25,665 bases of DNA from an uncultured Eubacterium sp. (GCA_902475415.1 CABRZK010000004.1:1-25665), one strand, 5' to 3'. Counted from the stretch's first letter, positions 15,872 to 23,518 are shown. Notes: a model not told the origin generated them from the sequence alone. Program-made: numbers and translations.

Positions 15872-16588
15872 TTAAATATCCTGTGCAAGCATAAACTCTG
15901 CAATTGCATAGGGATTCCCGTCTTTATCATTCAGAGAAACTTTAAAGGTATCTCCGGTCTGCTGATAAACCGGATAAATGGTATCGCCATATACAGCGGA
16001 ATTCCGGTACTCTACGCGTAATTGATGAATTGTGACATTGTCCGGCAGGCATTCCATCGCCATAGGTACATAGCGTTCATTATTGACGTGGTTATTGGAA
16101 TCGATATCGTATTTATGAACGGCGATTGGAGCGATTGCAGTACCGTCAGCCACGGGGCTGATTTTCCGTGAGGCTTCCTCCATAGGAATGGCCGGTTCGC
16201 AGGAATATAGATCACTGACTTCATTTGGAATCCGTTCCGGTCGTCCGGTTCTGATATTCATGTAGATCCAGTTGGTGTTGGAATAAGCCAGAATATTTCC
16301 GTCAGCATCTTCCATTTTAAAATTACGGAATCCAAAAAATGCTTTCCAGCCATGTGCCCATGTACTGATGGTAATCTCTTCGCCAAATTTTGGATAGCGG
16401 TTGATAATAATCTGCCAGGAAGAAAGAATCCAGGCATGGCCTTCATTCATCATGGTTTCAATTCCCTGACCGATAGAATCAGAATGGAACGTGCTGCAAT
16501 CCTGAAAATAATTGATGACAGAAGGCAGAGTCATATGCAGATGACTGTCTACCTCGCTGAATCTGACACGACTTTTAAACTGATACAT
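15872..16588 (-). CDS. Acyl-ACP thioesterase (double hotdog)
   Basis: An acyl-[acyl-carrier-protein] thioesterase of the family related to plant FatA/FatB, which releases free fatty acids from acyl-ACP in the cytoplasm. The start is ATG at 16588-16586 (MYQFKSRVRFSEVD), because AGAGGA precedes it by eight bases; the upstream ATG at 16615 has no such site. The 238 residues form two hotdog folds. The first carries SEVDSHLHMTLPSVINYFQD, and the second carries KYDIDSNNHVNNERYV, holding the Asn-His catalytic pair of this family. It lies downstream of tRNA-Gln on the same strand but behind that gene's terminator. Chain-length preference is not visible. Confidence 0.9.
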   Translation of the reverse strand: MYQFKSRVRFSEVDSHLHMTLPSVINYFQDCSTFHSDSIGQGIETMMNEGHAWILSSWQIIINRYPKFGEEITISTWAHGWKAFFGFRNFKMEDADGNILAYSNTNWIYMNIRTGRPERIPNEVSDLYSCEPAIPMEEASRKISPVADGTAIAPIAVHKYDIDSNNHVNNERYVPMAMECLPDNVTIHQLRVEYRNSAVYGDTIYPVYQQTGDTFKVSLNDKDGNPYAIAEFMLAQDI

Positions 16589-16632
16589 GAAAATCGTCCT
16601 CTCTGTTTTTACCATATATTTCTGTAGTTAAC

Positions 16633-16659
16633 AAAAAAGCACCATTTACATGGTGCTTT
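16633..16659 (-). terminator. Terminator of tRNA-Gln
   Basis: On the minus strand a perfect 10-base-pair stem with a 4-base loop (16659-16650 with 16645-16636) ends in six Ts (16638-16633). It begins five bases after the tRNA discriminator base. Confidence 0.9.
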
Positions 16660-16664
16660 CTGAA

Positions 16665-16736
16665 CTGGCCCACAAGGATTCGAACCTTGAAATGACGGAG
16701 TCAGAGTCCGTTGCCTTACCATTTGGCGATGGGCCA
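16665..16736 (-). tRNA. tRNA-Gln, anticodon CUG
   Basis: A 72-base tRNA reads on the minus strand from 16736 to 16665. The acceptor arm TGGCCCA/TGGGCCA is fully paired and starts with the U1-A72 pair characteristic of tRNA-Gln. There is a 3-base-pair D stem, the anticodon stem ACGGA/TCCGT with loop CTCTGAC giving anticodon CUG, and the T arm CAAGG-TTCGAAT-CCTTG. The discriminator is G. CCA is not encoded and must be added by a nucleotidyltransferase. It decodes CAG codons; a UUG isoacceptor presumably lies elsewhere. It has its own promoter and terminator. Confidence 0.96.
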
Positions 16737-16796
16737 TTAACTTGTCTTGCAGGTGTTTCTGTAAGTTGTTTTCCTTACTGCCTGTCGACAAGTGTT

Positions 16797-16825
16797 ATTA
16801 TAGGGCAAGAATCACAAGAATGCAA
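16797..16825 (-). promoter_or_regulatory. Promoter of tRNA-Gln
   Basis: On the minus strand TTGCAT (16825-16820) and a perfect TATAAT (16802-16797) are 17 bases apart. The start near 16790 leaves about 54 bases before the mature tRNA 5' end, to be removed by RNase P. Confidence 0.82.
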
Positions 16826-16921
16826 CCCCTTTTTTGCAAAAACAGCGTTTGAATTTTTGGTGATTTTCAAATTAAAATCTGACAACTGCAAAATAAAGAC
16901 AAAATGAAAGATAAAAAAGAG

Positions 16922-17563
16922 TTAAAAAATAATTTCTCCGTCAACAATGCCAAACTCTTGCAAATCTTCAGAAACCATACTGGCGCGTCCGCTGGTTGCT
17001 TCTGTGACTTTGACACAGAAATCGGTAAATTTTTCCTCCGGAACCATTAAATCCAGAGTAACATTGTCTGTATATTGTGTATCCAGCGTATAAATCTGAT
17101 TTTGTGCAACCAGATACTGGAGTTTTCCAATTCCGTTATAGTCGGTAGTGATGTGAAGTTTATGCCCAAATTGTTTTTCGATGATGGTACTTGCTGTCAG
17201 ACCAGCCTGCGTAGCTGCCTGATAAGCACGGACCAGTCCGCCGGTACCGAGCAGTGTTCCACCAAAATAGCGGGTGACAACGACGATACAGTTATGGATG
17301 CCTTCTCTGAGCAGTACATCCAACATTGGGCGTCCGGCAGTACCGGAGGGCTCTCCGTCATCACTGCAACGGGTGCATTCATTGTTTTTTCCTATTGTAT
17401 ATGCATGGCAGTTGTGTCTGGCATCCCAGTATTCTTTTTTTATCTTATTTAAAAAGGCGACTGCTTCTTCTTCAGAAGTGACAGGGAGTGTGTGTGCGAT
17501 GAAACGGGATTTCTTTTCTTCGATTTCGCCCTGACCAGCCTGATAAAGCACTTTATAACTCAT
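16922..17563 (-). CDS. YigZ/IMPACT family protein
   Basis: A 213-residue member of the YigZ/IMPACT family (UPF0029 N-terminal domain plus DUF1949 C-terminal domain). The eukaryotic relative IMPACT modulates the translation-stress kinase GCN2; the bacterial function is not established. The N-terminal domain shows the family hallmarks KKSRFIAH, DARHNCHAY, the SDDGEPSGTAG segment and VVTRYFGGTLLGTGGLVRAY. The C-terminal ferredoxin-like domain covers about 135-213. AGGA lies about ten bases before ATG 17563. It stands alone on the minus strand; its upstream region is the palindromic element at 17590-17765, so its transcript may begin within or beyond that element. Only a weak hairpin (16862-16879) is seen after its stop. 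Confidence 0.93.
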   Translation of the reverse strand: MSYKVLYQAGQGEIEEKKSRFIAHTLPVTSEEEAVAFLNKIKKEYWDARHNCHAYTIGKNNECTRCSDDGEPSGTAGRPMLDVLLREGIHNCIVVVTRYFGGTLLGTGGLVRAYQAATQAGLTASTIIEKQFGHKLHITTDYNGIGKLQYLVAQNQIYTLDTQYTDNVTLDLMVPEEKFTDFCVKVTEATSGRASMVSEDLQEFGIVDGEIIF

Positions 17564-17589
17564 GGTGTGGGTATCCTTTCTTTCGTATG

Positions 17590-17765
17590 AATTTTTTTCA
17601 GTTCACCCGCGCTATTCGCAAAACGCCCGTGCCGGGCTGCTCCGTAGCTACGCTACTACTTTTGCTCATAAAATGGCGCTCCCTTCGTGCAGGTTCTGGT
17701 TATCCCAGACATGCAAGCATGTCTGTGCCAACCAGAATCTGTACGAGTGAACTGGGTCAAAAATT
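17590..17765. repeat. Compact palindromic non-coding element (MITE- or REP-like)
   Basis: This 176-base element between the divergent yigZ and PBP genes is built almost entirely of nested inverted repeats. The ends are AATTTTT (17590-17596) with AAAAATT (17759-17765) and CAGTTCAC (17599-17606) with GTGAACTG (17747-17754). Arm A closes with GCGCTA (17609-17614) and TGGCGC (17674-17679, one G-U), then GCAAAA (17618-17623) with TTTTGC (17660-17665), enclosing two small hairpins: GCCCG-TGC-CGGGC (17625-17637) and GTAGC-TAC-GCTAC (17644-17656). Arm B is a long hairpin from 17685 to 17746 with TCGTGCAG/CTGTACGA, TTCTGGTT/AACCAGAA and AGACATGC-AA-GCATGTCT. It has no significant open frame and looks more GC-rich than the flanks. 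A non-autonomous mobile element is the likeliest explanation; a structured RNA is the alternative. Confidence 0.65.
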
Positions 17766-17849
17766 AGCTGTACTAGACAAGTATATCCTATTAATGGTAA
17801 GATAAGCAATATAAGATTTGCGAATAAGGAGTTTACTTGGAGGGAATCT

Positions 17850-20390
17850 ATGAACTATGGAAGGAAACAGGTGGCGCGGAAACGCTGGGAGCTGACGTCC
17901 CGTGGATCTGTGATGCGACGCAAGGTGAAATCACTGACATTGCTGGTGATATTGCTGTTCCTGGTATTGGGGCTTGGATATGGCGGTTATCGTGGATATC
18001 AGTATGTAGAAAAAATGATCTCAGATGCGCCGGATATCAATGAGATAGATGCGACACCATCGGGCTATATGTCAACTGTACTGGATGCAGATGGCAATGT
18101 GACAGCACAGCTGGTAGGAACCGGTTCCAATCGCGTCTACGTGACACTGGATGAAATTCCGGTTGATTTGCAGCATGCATTTGTGGCAATTGAAGATGAG
18201 CGTTTTTACGAACACAATGGAATCGATCTGCGTGGAATCGTGAGAGCCGGTGTAAAAGGACTGACCTCCGGTCACTTCAGTGAGGGCGCGAGTACGATCA
18301 CACAGCAGCTTTTGAAAAATAATGTGTTTGAAGGATGGACGACAGAAAATTCGGCAGAACGTGTAGAACGCAAACTGCAGGAACAATATCTGGCGATAGA
18401 GCTGGAAAAAAAGGTTTCCAAGGATTGGATCATGGAGAATTATCTTAACACCATCAATCTGGGGCAGAATACCCTTGGCGTGCAGGCGGCTTCCAGACGT
18501 TATTTTGGAAAAGATGTTTCGGAGCTGAACTTATCCGAATGTGCAGTCATTGCCGGAATTACACAGAATCCGTCAAAATATAATCCGATTCTGCATCCGG
18601 AAGAAAATGCAAAGCGCCGGGAAAAAGTATTGAAAAATATGAGAGATCAGGGATATATTGACGAAAATCAGTATAATGTGGCAATAGCAGATGAGGTATA
18701 TGACCGCATCCAGGAGACGAATACCAAATGGCAGAACAGCGATGCGAATATAACGTCTTATTTTGTAGATTCTCTTACAGAGGAAATTATCAATGATCTG
18801 CAAAAAGAGCTGGATTATTCTGAGGCACAGGCCTACAAAGCACTGTACAGTGGCGGCCTGACAATCTATTCGACCCAGGATCCTGTAATTCAGGCAATTT
18901 GTGATGCACAGGTGAATAACGACAGTAACTATGACATTCAAAAGAAAATTTCATTTTCTTATGCATTGTCCATCCAGCAGACCAATGGAGAGGTGGAGCA
19001 TTTCAGTGAGCAGAGCTTATTATCTTATTATAAGAAGCAATATGCGAATTATAATCTGAATTATGCATCAGAGGCAGATGCGCAGAAAGCCATTGATGGC
19101 TACCGGGAAGCAATGCTTGCAGATGGTGGTATCGTGCTGGGAGAAAATGTGACTTTTACGTTGCAGCCACAGGCGGCAGTGACACTGATTGACCAGAGTA
19201 CAGGTCAGGTAAAAGCCCTTGTGGGAGGTCGGGGAGAAAAAACGGCCAGCAAGACCCTGAACCGTGCGTCTGGTATTACCCGTCAGCCTGGATCTACTTT
19301 TAAGATACTGACTGCTTATGCTCCTGCGCTGGACAGCGGAAAGTATACGCTGACAACTACGGTACTGGATGAGCCGATCACTTATAAATCCGGACAGGTG
19401 GTGCATAACGCAGACGGAAAATACCGTGGATATACAAGCATCCGGGAGGCGATACAGGATTCTGTCAATGTAGTTGCGGTCAAGACAGTACAGGATATTA
19501 CTCCGCAGACCGGCTATGAAATGGCGAAAAAATTTGGAATTTCCACACTGACCAAAGCCGATGCAGTGGAATCGCTTCCGCTGGGAGTCGGCGGAGTCAG
19601 CAATCTGGAGCTGGCAGCAGCATTTGAAGTAATGCCAAATAAAGGTGTGTATAAGGAACCTGTATTGTATACGAAGATTCTGGATCAGGATGGCAATGTC
19701 CTTCTGGAGAAAAAACCGAAGAAACATACGGTGATTAAGGACAGTACAGCATTTTTGCTGACTTCGGCAATGGAAGATGTTGTTAAAAAAGGAAGCGGAA
19801 AGTTAGCAGATTTTGGTACCATGCCGATTGCCGGCAAGACCGGTACGGCAGGAACCACCGAGGCAGCCAGAGATGCATGGTTTGCCGGCTATACGCCATA
19901 TTATACCTGTGCAGTCTGGTGCGGCTATGATGACTATTCAGAACTGGAATCGAACCGTTCACCGAAGATCCTGTGGCGAAATATTATGGAAAAACTGCAT
20001 GAGGGACTGGCATATAAGGAATTTGAACAGCCGGAAGATGTAGTGGAAAGCAGTGTATGCAAGACATCCGGAAAACTGGCAATCAAAGGCGTATGTCCGG
20101 AAACGGTTACCGATTATTTTGCAGAAGAAACAGAACCGTCCGAAAAATGTGACCTGCATCAGACAGCAGTTATCTGTAAGGATTCTGGTTTACTGGCGGG
20201 AGATTATTGTCCGGAAAGCAGTAAAGTGACAAAGACATTTGTCAAAGGCGGATCAGATGAAGATAAGATGCCAACAGAAGTATGCAATGTGCATACAGGA
20301 GAAGGCCTGCTGGATCAGATATTAAATGCTGTGACATCAGCAGTGGGACAGACGAATACAGACAACACACAAAATGTGTCAGGAAGATGA
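17850..20390 (+). CDS. Class A penicillin-binding protein (PBP1-type transglycosylase/transpeptidase)
   Basis: A bifunctional peptidoglycan synthase that polymerises lipid II into glycan strands and cross-links the stem peptides outside the membrane. It has 846 residues. A basic cytoplasmic tail leads to one membrane helix at about 30-47. The GT51 domain follows, with the EDERFYEHNG motif (catalytic Glu115) and GASTITQQLLKN. The transpeptidase domain has STFK (nucleophile Ser482), SVN (538-540) and KTGT (from Lys663). The C-terminal tail holds two Cys-containing repeats (Cys737, 749, 767 and Cys776, 787, 812), each closing with CxxH. GGAGG lies just before ATG 17850. A weak promoter candidate is TAGACA (17774-17779) with TAAGAT (17798-17803), just past the palindromic element. 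A strong terminator follows, so it is monocistronic. Confidence 0.96.
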   Translation: MNYGRKQVARKRWELTSRGSVMRRKVKSLTLLVILLFLVLGLGYGGYRGYQYVEKMISDAPDINEIDATPSGYMSTVLDADGNVTAQLVGTGSNRVYVTLDEIPVDLQHAFVAIEDERFYEHNGIDLRGIVRAGVKGLTSGHFSEGASTITQQLLKNNVFEGWTTENSAERVERKLQEQYLAIELEKKVSKDWIMENYLNTINLGQNTLGVQAASRRYFGKDVSELNLSECAVIAGITQNPSKYNPILHPEENAKRREKVLKNMRDQGYIDENQYNVAIADEVYDRIQETNTKWQNSDANITSYFVDSLTEEIINDLQKELDYSEAQAYKALYSGGLTIYSTQDPVIQAICDAQVNNDSNYDIQKKISFSYALSIQQTNGEVEHFSEQSLLSYYKKQYANYNLNYASEADAQKAIDGYREAMLADGGIVLGENVTFTLQPQAAVTLIDQSTGQVKALVGGRGEKTASKTLNRASGITRQPGSTFKILTAYAPALDSGKYTLTTTVLDEPITYKSGQVVHNADGKYRGYTSIREAIQDSVNVVAVKTVQDITPQTGYEMAKKFGISTLTKADAVESLPLGVGGVSNLELAAAFEVMPNKGVYKEPVLYTKILDQDGNVLLEKKPKKHTVIKDSTAFLLTSAMEDVVKKGSGKLADFGTMPIAGKTGTAGTTEAARDAWFAGYTPYYTCAVWCGYDDYSELESNRSPKILWRNIMEKLHEGLAYKEFEQPEDVVESSVCKTSGKLAIKGVCPETVTDYFAEETEPSEKCDLHQTAVICKDSGLLAGDYCPESSKVTKTFVKGGSDEDKMPTEVCNVHTGEGLLDQILNAVTSAVGQTNTDNTQNVSGR

Positions 20391-20400
20391 TTTGAAATAG

Positions 20401-20442
20401 AGAGAAACAGAAATGTTACAATTCTGTTTCTCTTTTTATTTT
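20401..20442 (+). terminator. Terminator of the PBP gene
   Basis: A perfect 12-base-pair stem, AGAGAAACAGAA (20401-20412) with TTCTGTTTCTCT (20422-20433), has a 9-base loop and is followed by TTTTATTTT. Confidence 0.92.
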
Positions 20443-20483
20443 ATAAAAAATATATAAAAGCCTTGTAAAACTGAGCAAATCAC

Positions 20484-20520
20484 TTGACAGCCAAAAACGC
20501 AGTTGTTATAATTGCAACTG
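20484..20520 (+). promoter_or_regulatory. Consensus sigma-A promoter of the NlpC/P60 gene, with an inverted repeat over the -10
   Basis: TTGACA (20484-20489) and TATAAT (20507-20512) match consensus at all twelve positions with a 17-base spacer. CAGTTG (20500-20505) and CAACTG (20515-20520) form an inverted repeat that brackets the -10. The start is near 20519, leaving about 100 leader bases. A perfect promoter is normally very strong, so the bracketing repeat may be an operator that restrains it; that is inference. Confidence 0.88.
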
Positions 20521-20525
20521 TTGAA

Positions 20526-20542
20526 TGTAACAAAAATGTAAT
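20526..20542 (+). promoter_or_regulatory. WalR-type direct repeat (TGTWAH-N5-TGTWAH)
   Basis: TGTAAC (20526-20531), AAAAA, TGTAAT (20537-20542) fits the published WalR/YycF recognition pattern exactly. WalRK is the Firmicutes two-component system that governs cell-wall hydrolases, and the gene behind this site encodes one. The site lies at about +8 to +24 relative to the inferred transcription start, a place more typical of repression than of activation. Confidence 0.6.
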
Positions 20543-20623
20543 ATTTGAAATAGAAAAGTGACGAATTGTAAAAAACAGGTCGACACAAGAGAAGAGATAG
20601 CTGTGATTGAGAGGAAATAATTT

Positions 20624-21604
20624 ATGAAATTAAGAAATAAAAAAGTAACTGCATGTCTGTTATTAAGTACGTTGGTATTGACTTTTGGAGCAACAGGTGC
20701 ACAGGCTGCTCCGGCAGATCTGCCATCGGCAGCAGCACCGGTGTCCGGCGTGTCATTACTTGTGGCGCAGGCAAATGTACAGAATGAAGCACAGGAAAAT
20801 CAGGCAGTACAGAACCTTGGCGTAGCTCAGGTGGATAATTACCTGAATGTCCGTGAGGAAGCATCTACGGACAGCAGTGTAGTAGGAATTATGAAGAAAA
20901 ATGCAGTTGCAGAGATTACAGGAGAGCAGGATGGCTGGTATCAGATTTCCTCCGGTTCCATTACAGGATATGTAAAAGCTGAGTATCTGACAGTAGGAAA
21001 CGAGGAACTGCTTGATTCTGTAAAAAGCAGAAAGGCTCAGGTCAATACAGAAACTTTAAAAGTAAGAAGTGAGGCTTCCACAGAATCATCGGTTGTAACA
21101 CTTGTGGGACAGGGTGATCAGCTTACGGTTACAGATGAGCAGACACCGGGATGGATCAAAGTACAGACTTCCGATGGAGAAGGATATATTTCTTTCGATT
21201 ATGCAACAGTAGAGGATACTTATCAGTATGCAGAAAAGCCGGAGACAGAATCCAGTGAATCCGGATCCGGAAATTCTGTGATCGGATATGCATTACAGTT
21301 CGTTGGTAACCCATATGTATGGGGTGGCACAAGCCTGACCAACGGTGTAGACTGTTCCGGATTCGTTATGCAGGTGTATGCACATTATGGAATTTCACTG
21401 CCACATTCTTCTGCTGCATTACGCGGGGTAGGTCATGGCGTAAGCTATTCTGAAGCACAGCCGGGCGATATCGTATGCTACAGCGGACATGTAGGTATTT
21501 ACATTGGTGGTGGACAGATTGTACATGCAAGCAACCCACGGGATGGCATCAAAGTATCCACTGCAACATTCAAGAGCATCGTAGCGGTACGCCGTATCTT
21601 TTAA
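20624..21604 (+). CDS. Secreted SH3-SH3-NlpC/P60 peptidoglycan hydrolase
   Basis: An exported peptidoglycan hydrolase, probably a gamma-D-glutamyl endopeptidase cutting stem peptides. The signal peptide has a basic start (MKLRNKK), a hydrophobic core and an AQA/AP cleavage site near residue 28. Two bacterial SH3 domains follow at about 70-125 (YLNVREEAS...GYVKAEYL) and 141-197 (LKVRSEAS...GYISFDYA), likely for wall binding. A short Ser/Glu/Gly linker leads to a C-terminal NlpC/P60 domain with Cys244 in DCSGF, His289 in GHVGIYIG and His301 in IVHAS, the expected triad. The 326-residue protein is complete. GAGAGG precedes the ATG. Its promoter and WalR-type site suggest strong, envelope-linked control, and a terminator follows immediately. 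FtsEX encoded 3 kb away could be an activator of such enzymes, but this one lacks the usual coiled coil. Confidence 0.95.
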   Translation: MKLRNKKVTACLLLSTLVLTFGATGAQAAPADLPSAAAPVSGVSLLVAQANVQNEAQENQAVQNLGVAQVDNYLNVREEASTDSSVVGIMKKNAVAEITGEQDGWYQISSGSITGYVKAEYLTVGNEELLDSVKSRKAQVNTETLKVRSEASTESSVVTLVGQGDQLTVTDEQTPGWIKVQTSDGEGYISFDYATVEDTYQYAEKPETESSESGSGNSVIGYALQFVGNPYVWGGTSLTNGVDCSGFVMQVYAHYGISLPHSSAALRGVGHGVSYSEAQPGDIVCYSGHVGIYIGGGQIVHASNPRDGIKVSTATFKSIVAVRRIF

Positions 21605-21638
21605 ATAGTCTTGACTGAAATTTAATACAGAAAGATGA

Positions 21639-21678
21639 AAAGCGGAGAATTCGGGAAAGATTCTCCGTTTTGTTTTTT
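21639..21678 (+). terminator. Terminator of the NlpC/P60 gene
   Basis: A 12-base-pair stem between 21639-21650 and 21660-21671 (core CGGAGAAT/ATTCTCCG, one G-U pair) is followed by GTTTTTT. Confidence 0.9.
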
Positions 21679-21764
21679 GACGGATGCCTGTCAAAACAGG
21701 GCAGGAAGGTATGTGTTGTCTGCGGTATCATTTTTCCCGATATTTGCGTAAACGGTAATTTTAC

Positions 21765-21793
21765 TTGACGTATGGGTATAATTATTGTATAAA
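21765..21793 (+). promoter_or_regulatory. Promoter of the glycosyltransferase gene
   Basis: TTGACG (21765-21770) and TATAAA (21788-21793) are 17 bases apart, each one base off consensus. The start near 21800 shows that translation must begin downstream, which settles the start of the next gene at 21843. Confidence 0.78.
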
Positions 21794-21842
21794 GGTTCAA
21801 TGGAGATTTTTTCCTCAAATAAGAAAAAAGAAATGGGACAAA

Positions 21843-22526
21843 ATGAGTAGTAGAAAAGAACTGGCAGGTGTGCGGATTGATATTTGCAGCCTGCGGGAAG
21901 CACTTCATAGAATAGAACATTATGTGGCATCAGAGGGAATGCATGCGGTAGAAACGGTTTCCATGAAGACAATTTTGACGGCTGGAGAAAATGACTGTGT
22001 GCGTCAGTGTTTGGAGGATATGGAGCTTGTGATTCCGTCTGACAAAGAAATTTTGATGGAACTTGGGGTGACATCCAGACAGTGGCTGGATGAAGCCAGA
22101 GAGCATCGTTTTGCTTATGAAGCATTACGGACAATTGCCAGAGGGCGGAACAGCATTTATCTGCTGACACAGGATCGAAGCCAGATGGATATGCTTTGTC
22201 AGTATCTGGAGGATTCTTTTGGAGATAATAGCTGTGTTTGCGGAGATGCTGTCTGGGAAGAATGCGAAGGAGATACAGAACGAATTGTAAATGAAATCAA
22301 TGCAGTAGCACCACATCTGCTTTTGGTCATGCTGCCGACACCGGTTCAGGAGACCTTTCTGGCAGAACATCGGAAAATGTTGAATGTACGTCTGTGGTTT
22401 GGTATAGGTACTGAGAATACATTTGCAGGAAAAGCAAACAGACCGGGTGGTGTATTGCGAAAAGTTCTGGCTCACCGCAAGATGAAACGCCAGATTCAGT
22501 CCAGCAAGGAAGAGCATATTCTTTAG
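21843..22526 (+). CDS. Divergent WecG/TagA/CpsF family glycosyltransferase
   Basis: A member of the GT26 family, whose standard members add N-acetylmannosamine or a similar sugar to lipid-linked GlcNAc at the membrane during teichoic acid, enterobacterial common antigen or capsule synthesis. The start ATG 21843 lies after the mapped promoter; the frame extends upstream to a TTG, but that falls in the -35 box. It has 227 residues, slightly short for the family. The overall pattern is recognisable (VIPSDKEILMELG, TPVQETFLAEH, WFGIGTENTFAGKANRPGG), but signature positions differ: PVQE for the usual PKQE, SDKE where PDG with the catalytic Asp is expected, and RPGG for RAP. Activity may therefore be altered. 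It stands alone rather than in a polymer cluster, and yitT follows after 95 bases. Confidence 0.7.
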   Translation: MSSRKELAGVRIDICSLREALHRIEHYVASEGMHAVETVSMKTILTAGENDCVRQCLEDMELVIPSDKEILMELGVTSRQWLDEAREHRFAYEALRTIARGRNSIYLLTQDRSQMDMLCQYLEDSFGDNSCVCGDAVWEECEGDTERIVNEINAVAPHLLLVMLPTPVQETFLAEHRKMLNVRLWFGIGTENTFAGKANRPGGVLRKVLAHRKMKRQIQSSKEEHIL

Positions 22527-22560
22527 TGAAAAGGTACATCTTTCACAGGGGAGCGAAAGC

Positions 22561-22641
22561 ATGTATGGTTCAGGAAGGACGAATATGACTGTGGACAGAG
22601 GTTGTGAAAAGAGGGGGACATATGAAAAAAAGAATATCTGA
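22561..22641 (+). CDS. Possible 26-residue peptide overlapping the yitT start
   Basis: ATG 22561, with GGGGAG at 22548-22553, opens a 26-codon frame (starts MYGSGRTNMT) that ends in TGA at 22639-22641, 20 bases inside yitT in another frame. A translating ribosome would deliver itself close to the yitT start, so coupling is possible. There is no recognisable domain, and it may be chance. Confidence 0.25.
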   Translation: MYGSGRTNMTVDRGCEKRGTYEKKNI

Positions 22642-23500
22642 CCGGAGAGTTCAGGATATCATTTTTATGGTTGTGGGTACGGTAATTATTGCAGTGGCTG
22701 TCAAATGTGTGTTTGAACCATTGGATATGGTCACCGGTGGATTTTCCGGACTTGCCATTATCATAAAAGCGATGACAGGAAGAGTGATAGATGGTGGAAT
22801 TCCGCTGGGTGTGACATCCTTTGTACTGAATGTGCCGATTTTTATATGGGCTTTTCTGAAAAAAGGAAAGGCATTTGCTGGAAAATCATTTGTGGCAATG
22901 ATTTTGCTGTCTGTATGGCTTTCGCTGATTCCGGCCTGGGATCTGTCTCAACAGGATATGCTGATCGGATGTCTGTTTGGCGGTGGTCTGATGGGACTTG
23001 GAGTTGGTCTGGTGCTCCGCGCACACTGCACTACAGGCGGTACGGATATGCTGGCAGCATTACTGCATATACGCCTGAAACAGTATTCTCTGATTCAGAT
23101 CATGCAGGTTATCGATGCGCTGATCGTAATTGCGGGTCTGTATCTGTTTGGACTGAAGATCGCGCTATATGCGATTTTTGCAATTTTTGTTACGATGAAA
23201 GTATCTGACATCACAGTGGAAGGACTGAATATGTCCCGTGCGGTATATATCATGTCGGACAAATCAGAAGAAATTGCCCAGGCGCTGATGTCAGAACTGG
23301 ACCGGGGTGTGACAGGTCTGAACGCGAAGGGAATGTATACACAAAAAGAACGCTGTATGTTATTGTGTGTTGTATCAAAAAAACAAATGGTATATTTAAA
23401 GGAAACGGCCATGCAGATTGACCCGAATGCATTTCTGATTATCAGTGATGCCAGGGAAGTCTGGGGAGAAGGATTTCAGTCATTCTCGGATAAAATGTGA
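22622..23500 (+). CDS. YitT family membrane protein (DUF161/DUF2179)
   Basis: A polytopic membrane protein of the YitT family, common in Firmicutes and often present in several copies; its molecular function is not established. The start is ATG 22622 with GAGGGGG at 22611-22617, giving 292 residues. About five hydrophobic segments span roughly residues 12-33, 61-79, 88-107, 113-134 and 155-190, with the family motif CTTGGTD between the fourth and fifth. The cytoplasmic DUF2179 domain at about 205-288 contains SRAVYIMSDK, the RGVTGLNAKGMYT segment and IISDAREVWGEGF, the family's usual ending. No separate promoter was seen in the gap after the glycosyltransferase gene, so the two are probably co-transcribed. 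Confidence 0.95.
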   Translation: MKKRISDRRVQDIIFMVVGTVIIAVAVKCVFEPLDMVTGGFSGLAIIIKAMTGRVIDGGIPLGVTSFVLNVPIFIWAFLKKGKAFAGKSFVAMILLSVWLSLIPAWDLSQQDMLIGCLFGGGLMGLGVGLVLRAHCTTGGTDMLAALLHIRLKQYSLIQIMQVIDALIVIAGLYLFGLKIALYAIFAIFVTMKVSDITVEGLNMSRAVYIMSDKSEEIAQALMSELDRGVTGLNAKGMYTQKERCMLLCVVSKKQMVYLKETAMQIDPNAFLIISDAREVWGEGFQSFSDKM

Positions 23501-23518
23501 ACAAAGTATAAAAATTGG

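Noticed and set aside
15514..15894. 126-residue plus-strand open frame
   Set aside because: It is antisense to the CvfB-like gene, which has clear domain identity.
16862..16879. Terminator of yigZ
   Set aside because: A 6-bp AT-rich stem without a T-run in the right orientation.
16650..16907. 85-residue plus-strand open frame
   Set aside because: It runs across the antisense strand of tRNA-Gln and its promoter and has no domain; chance frame.
21765..21842. Longer N-terminus for the glycosyltransferase, starting at TTG 21765
   Set aside because: This TTG is the first base triplet of the -35 box of a good promoter, so it is not transcribed.
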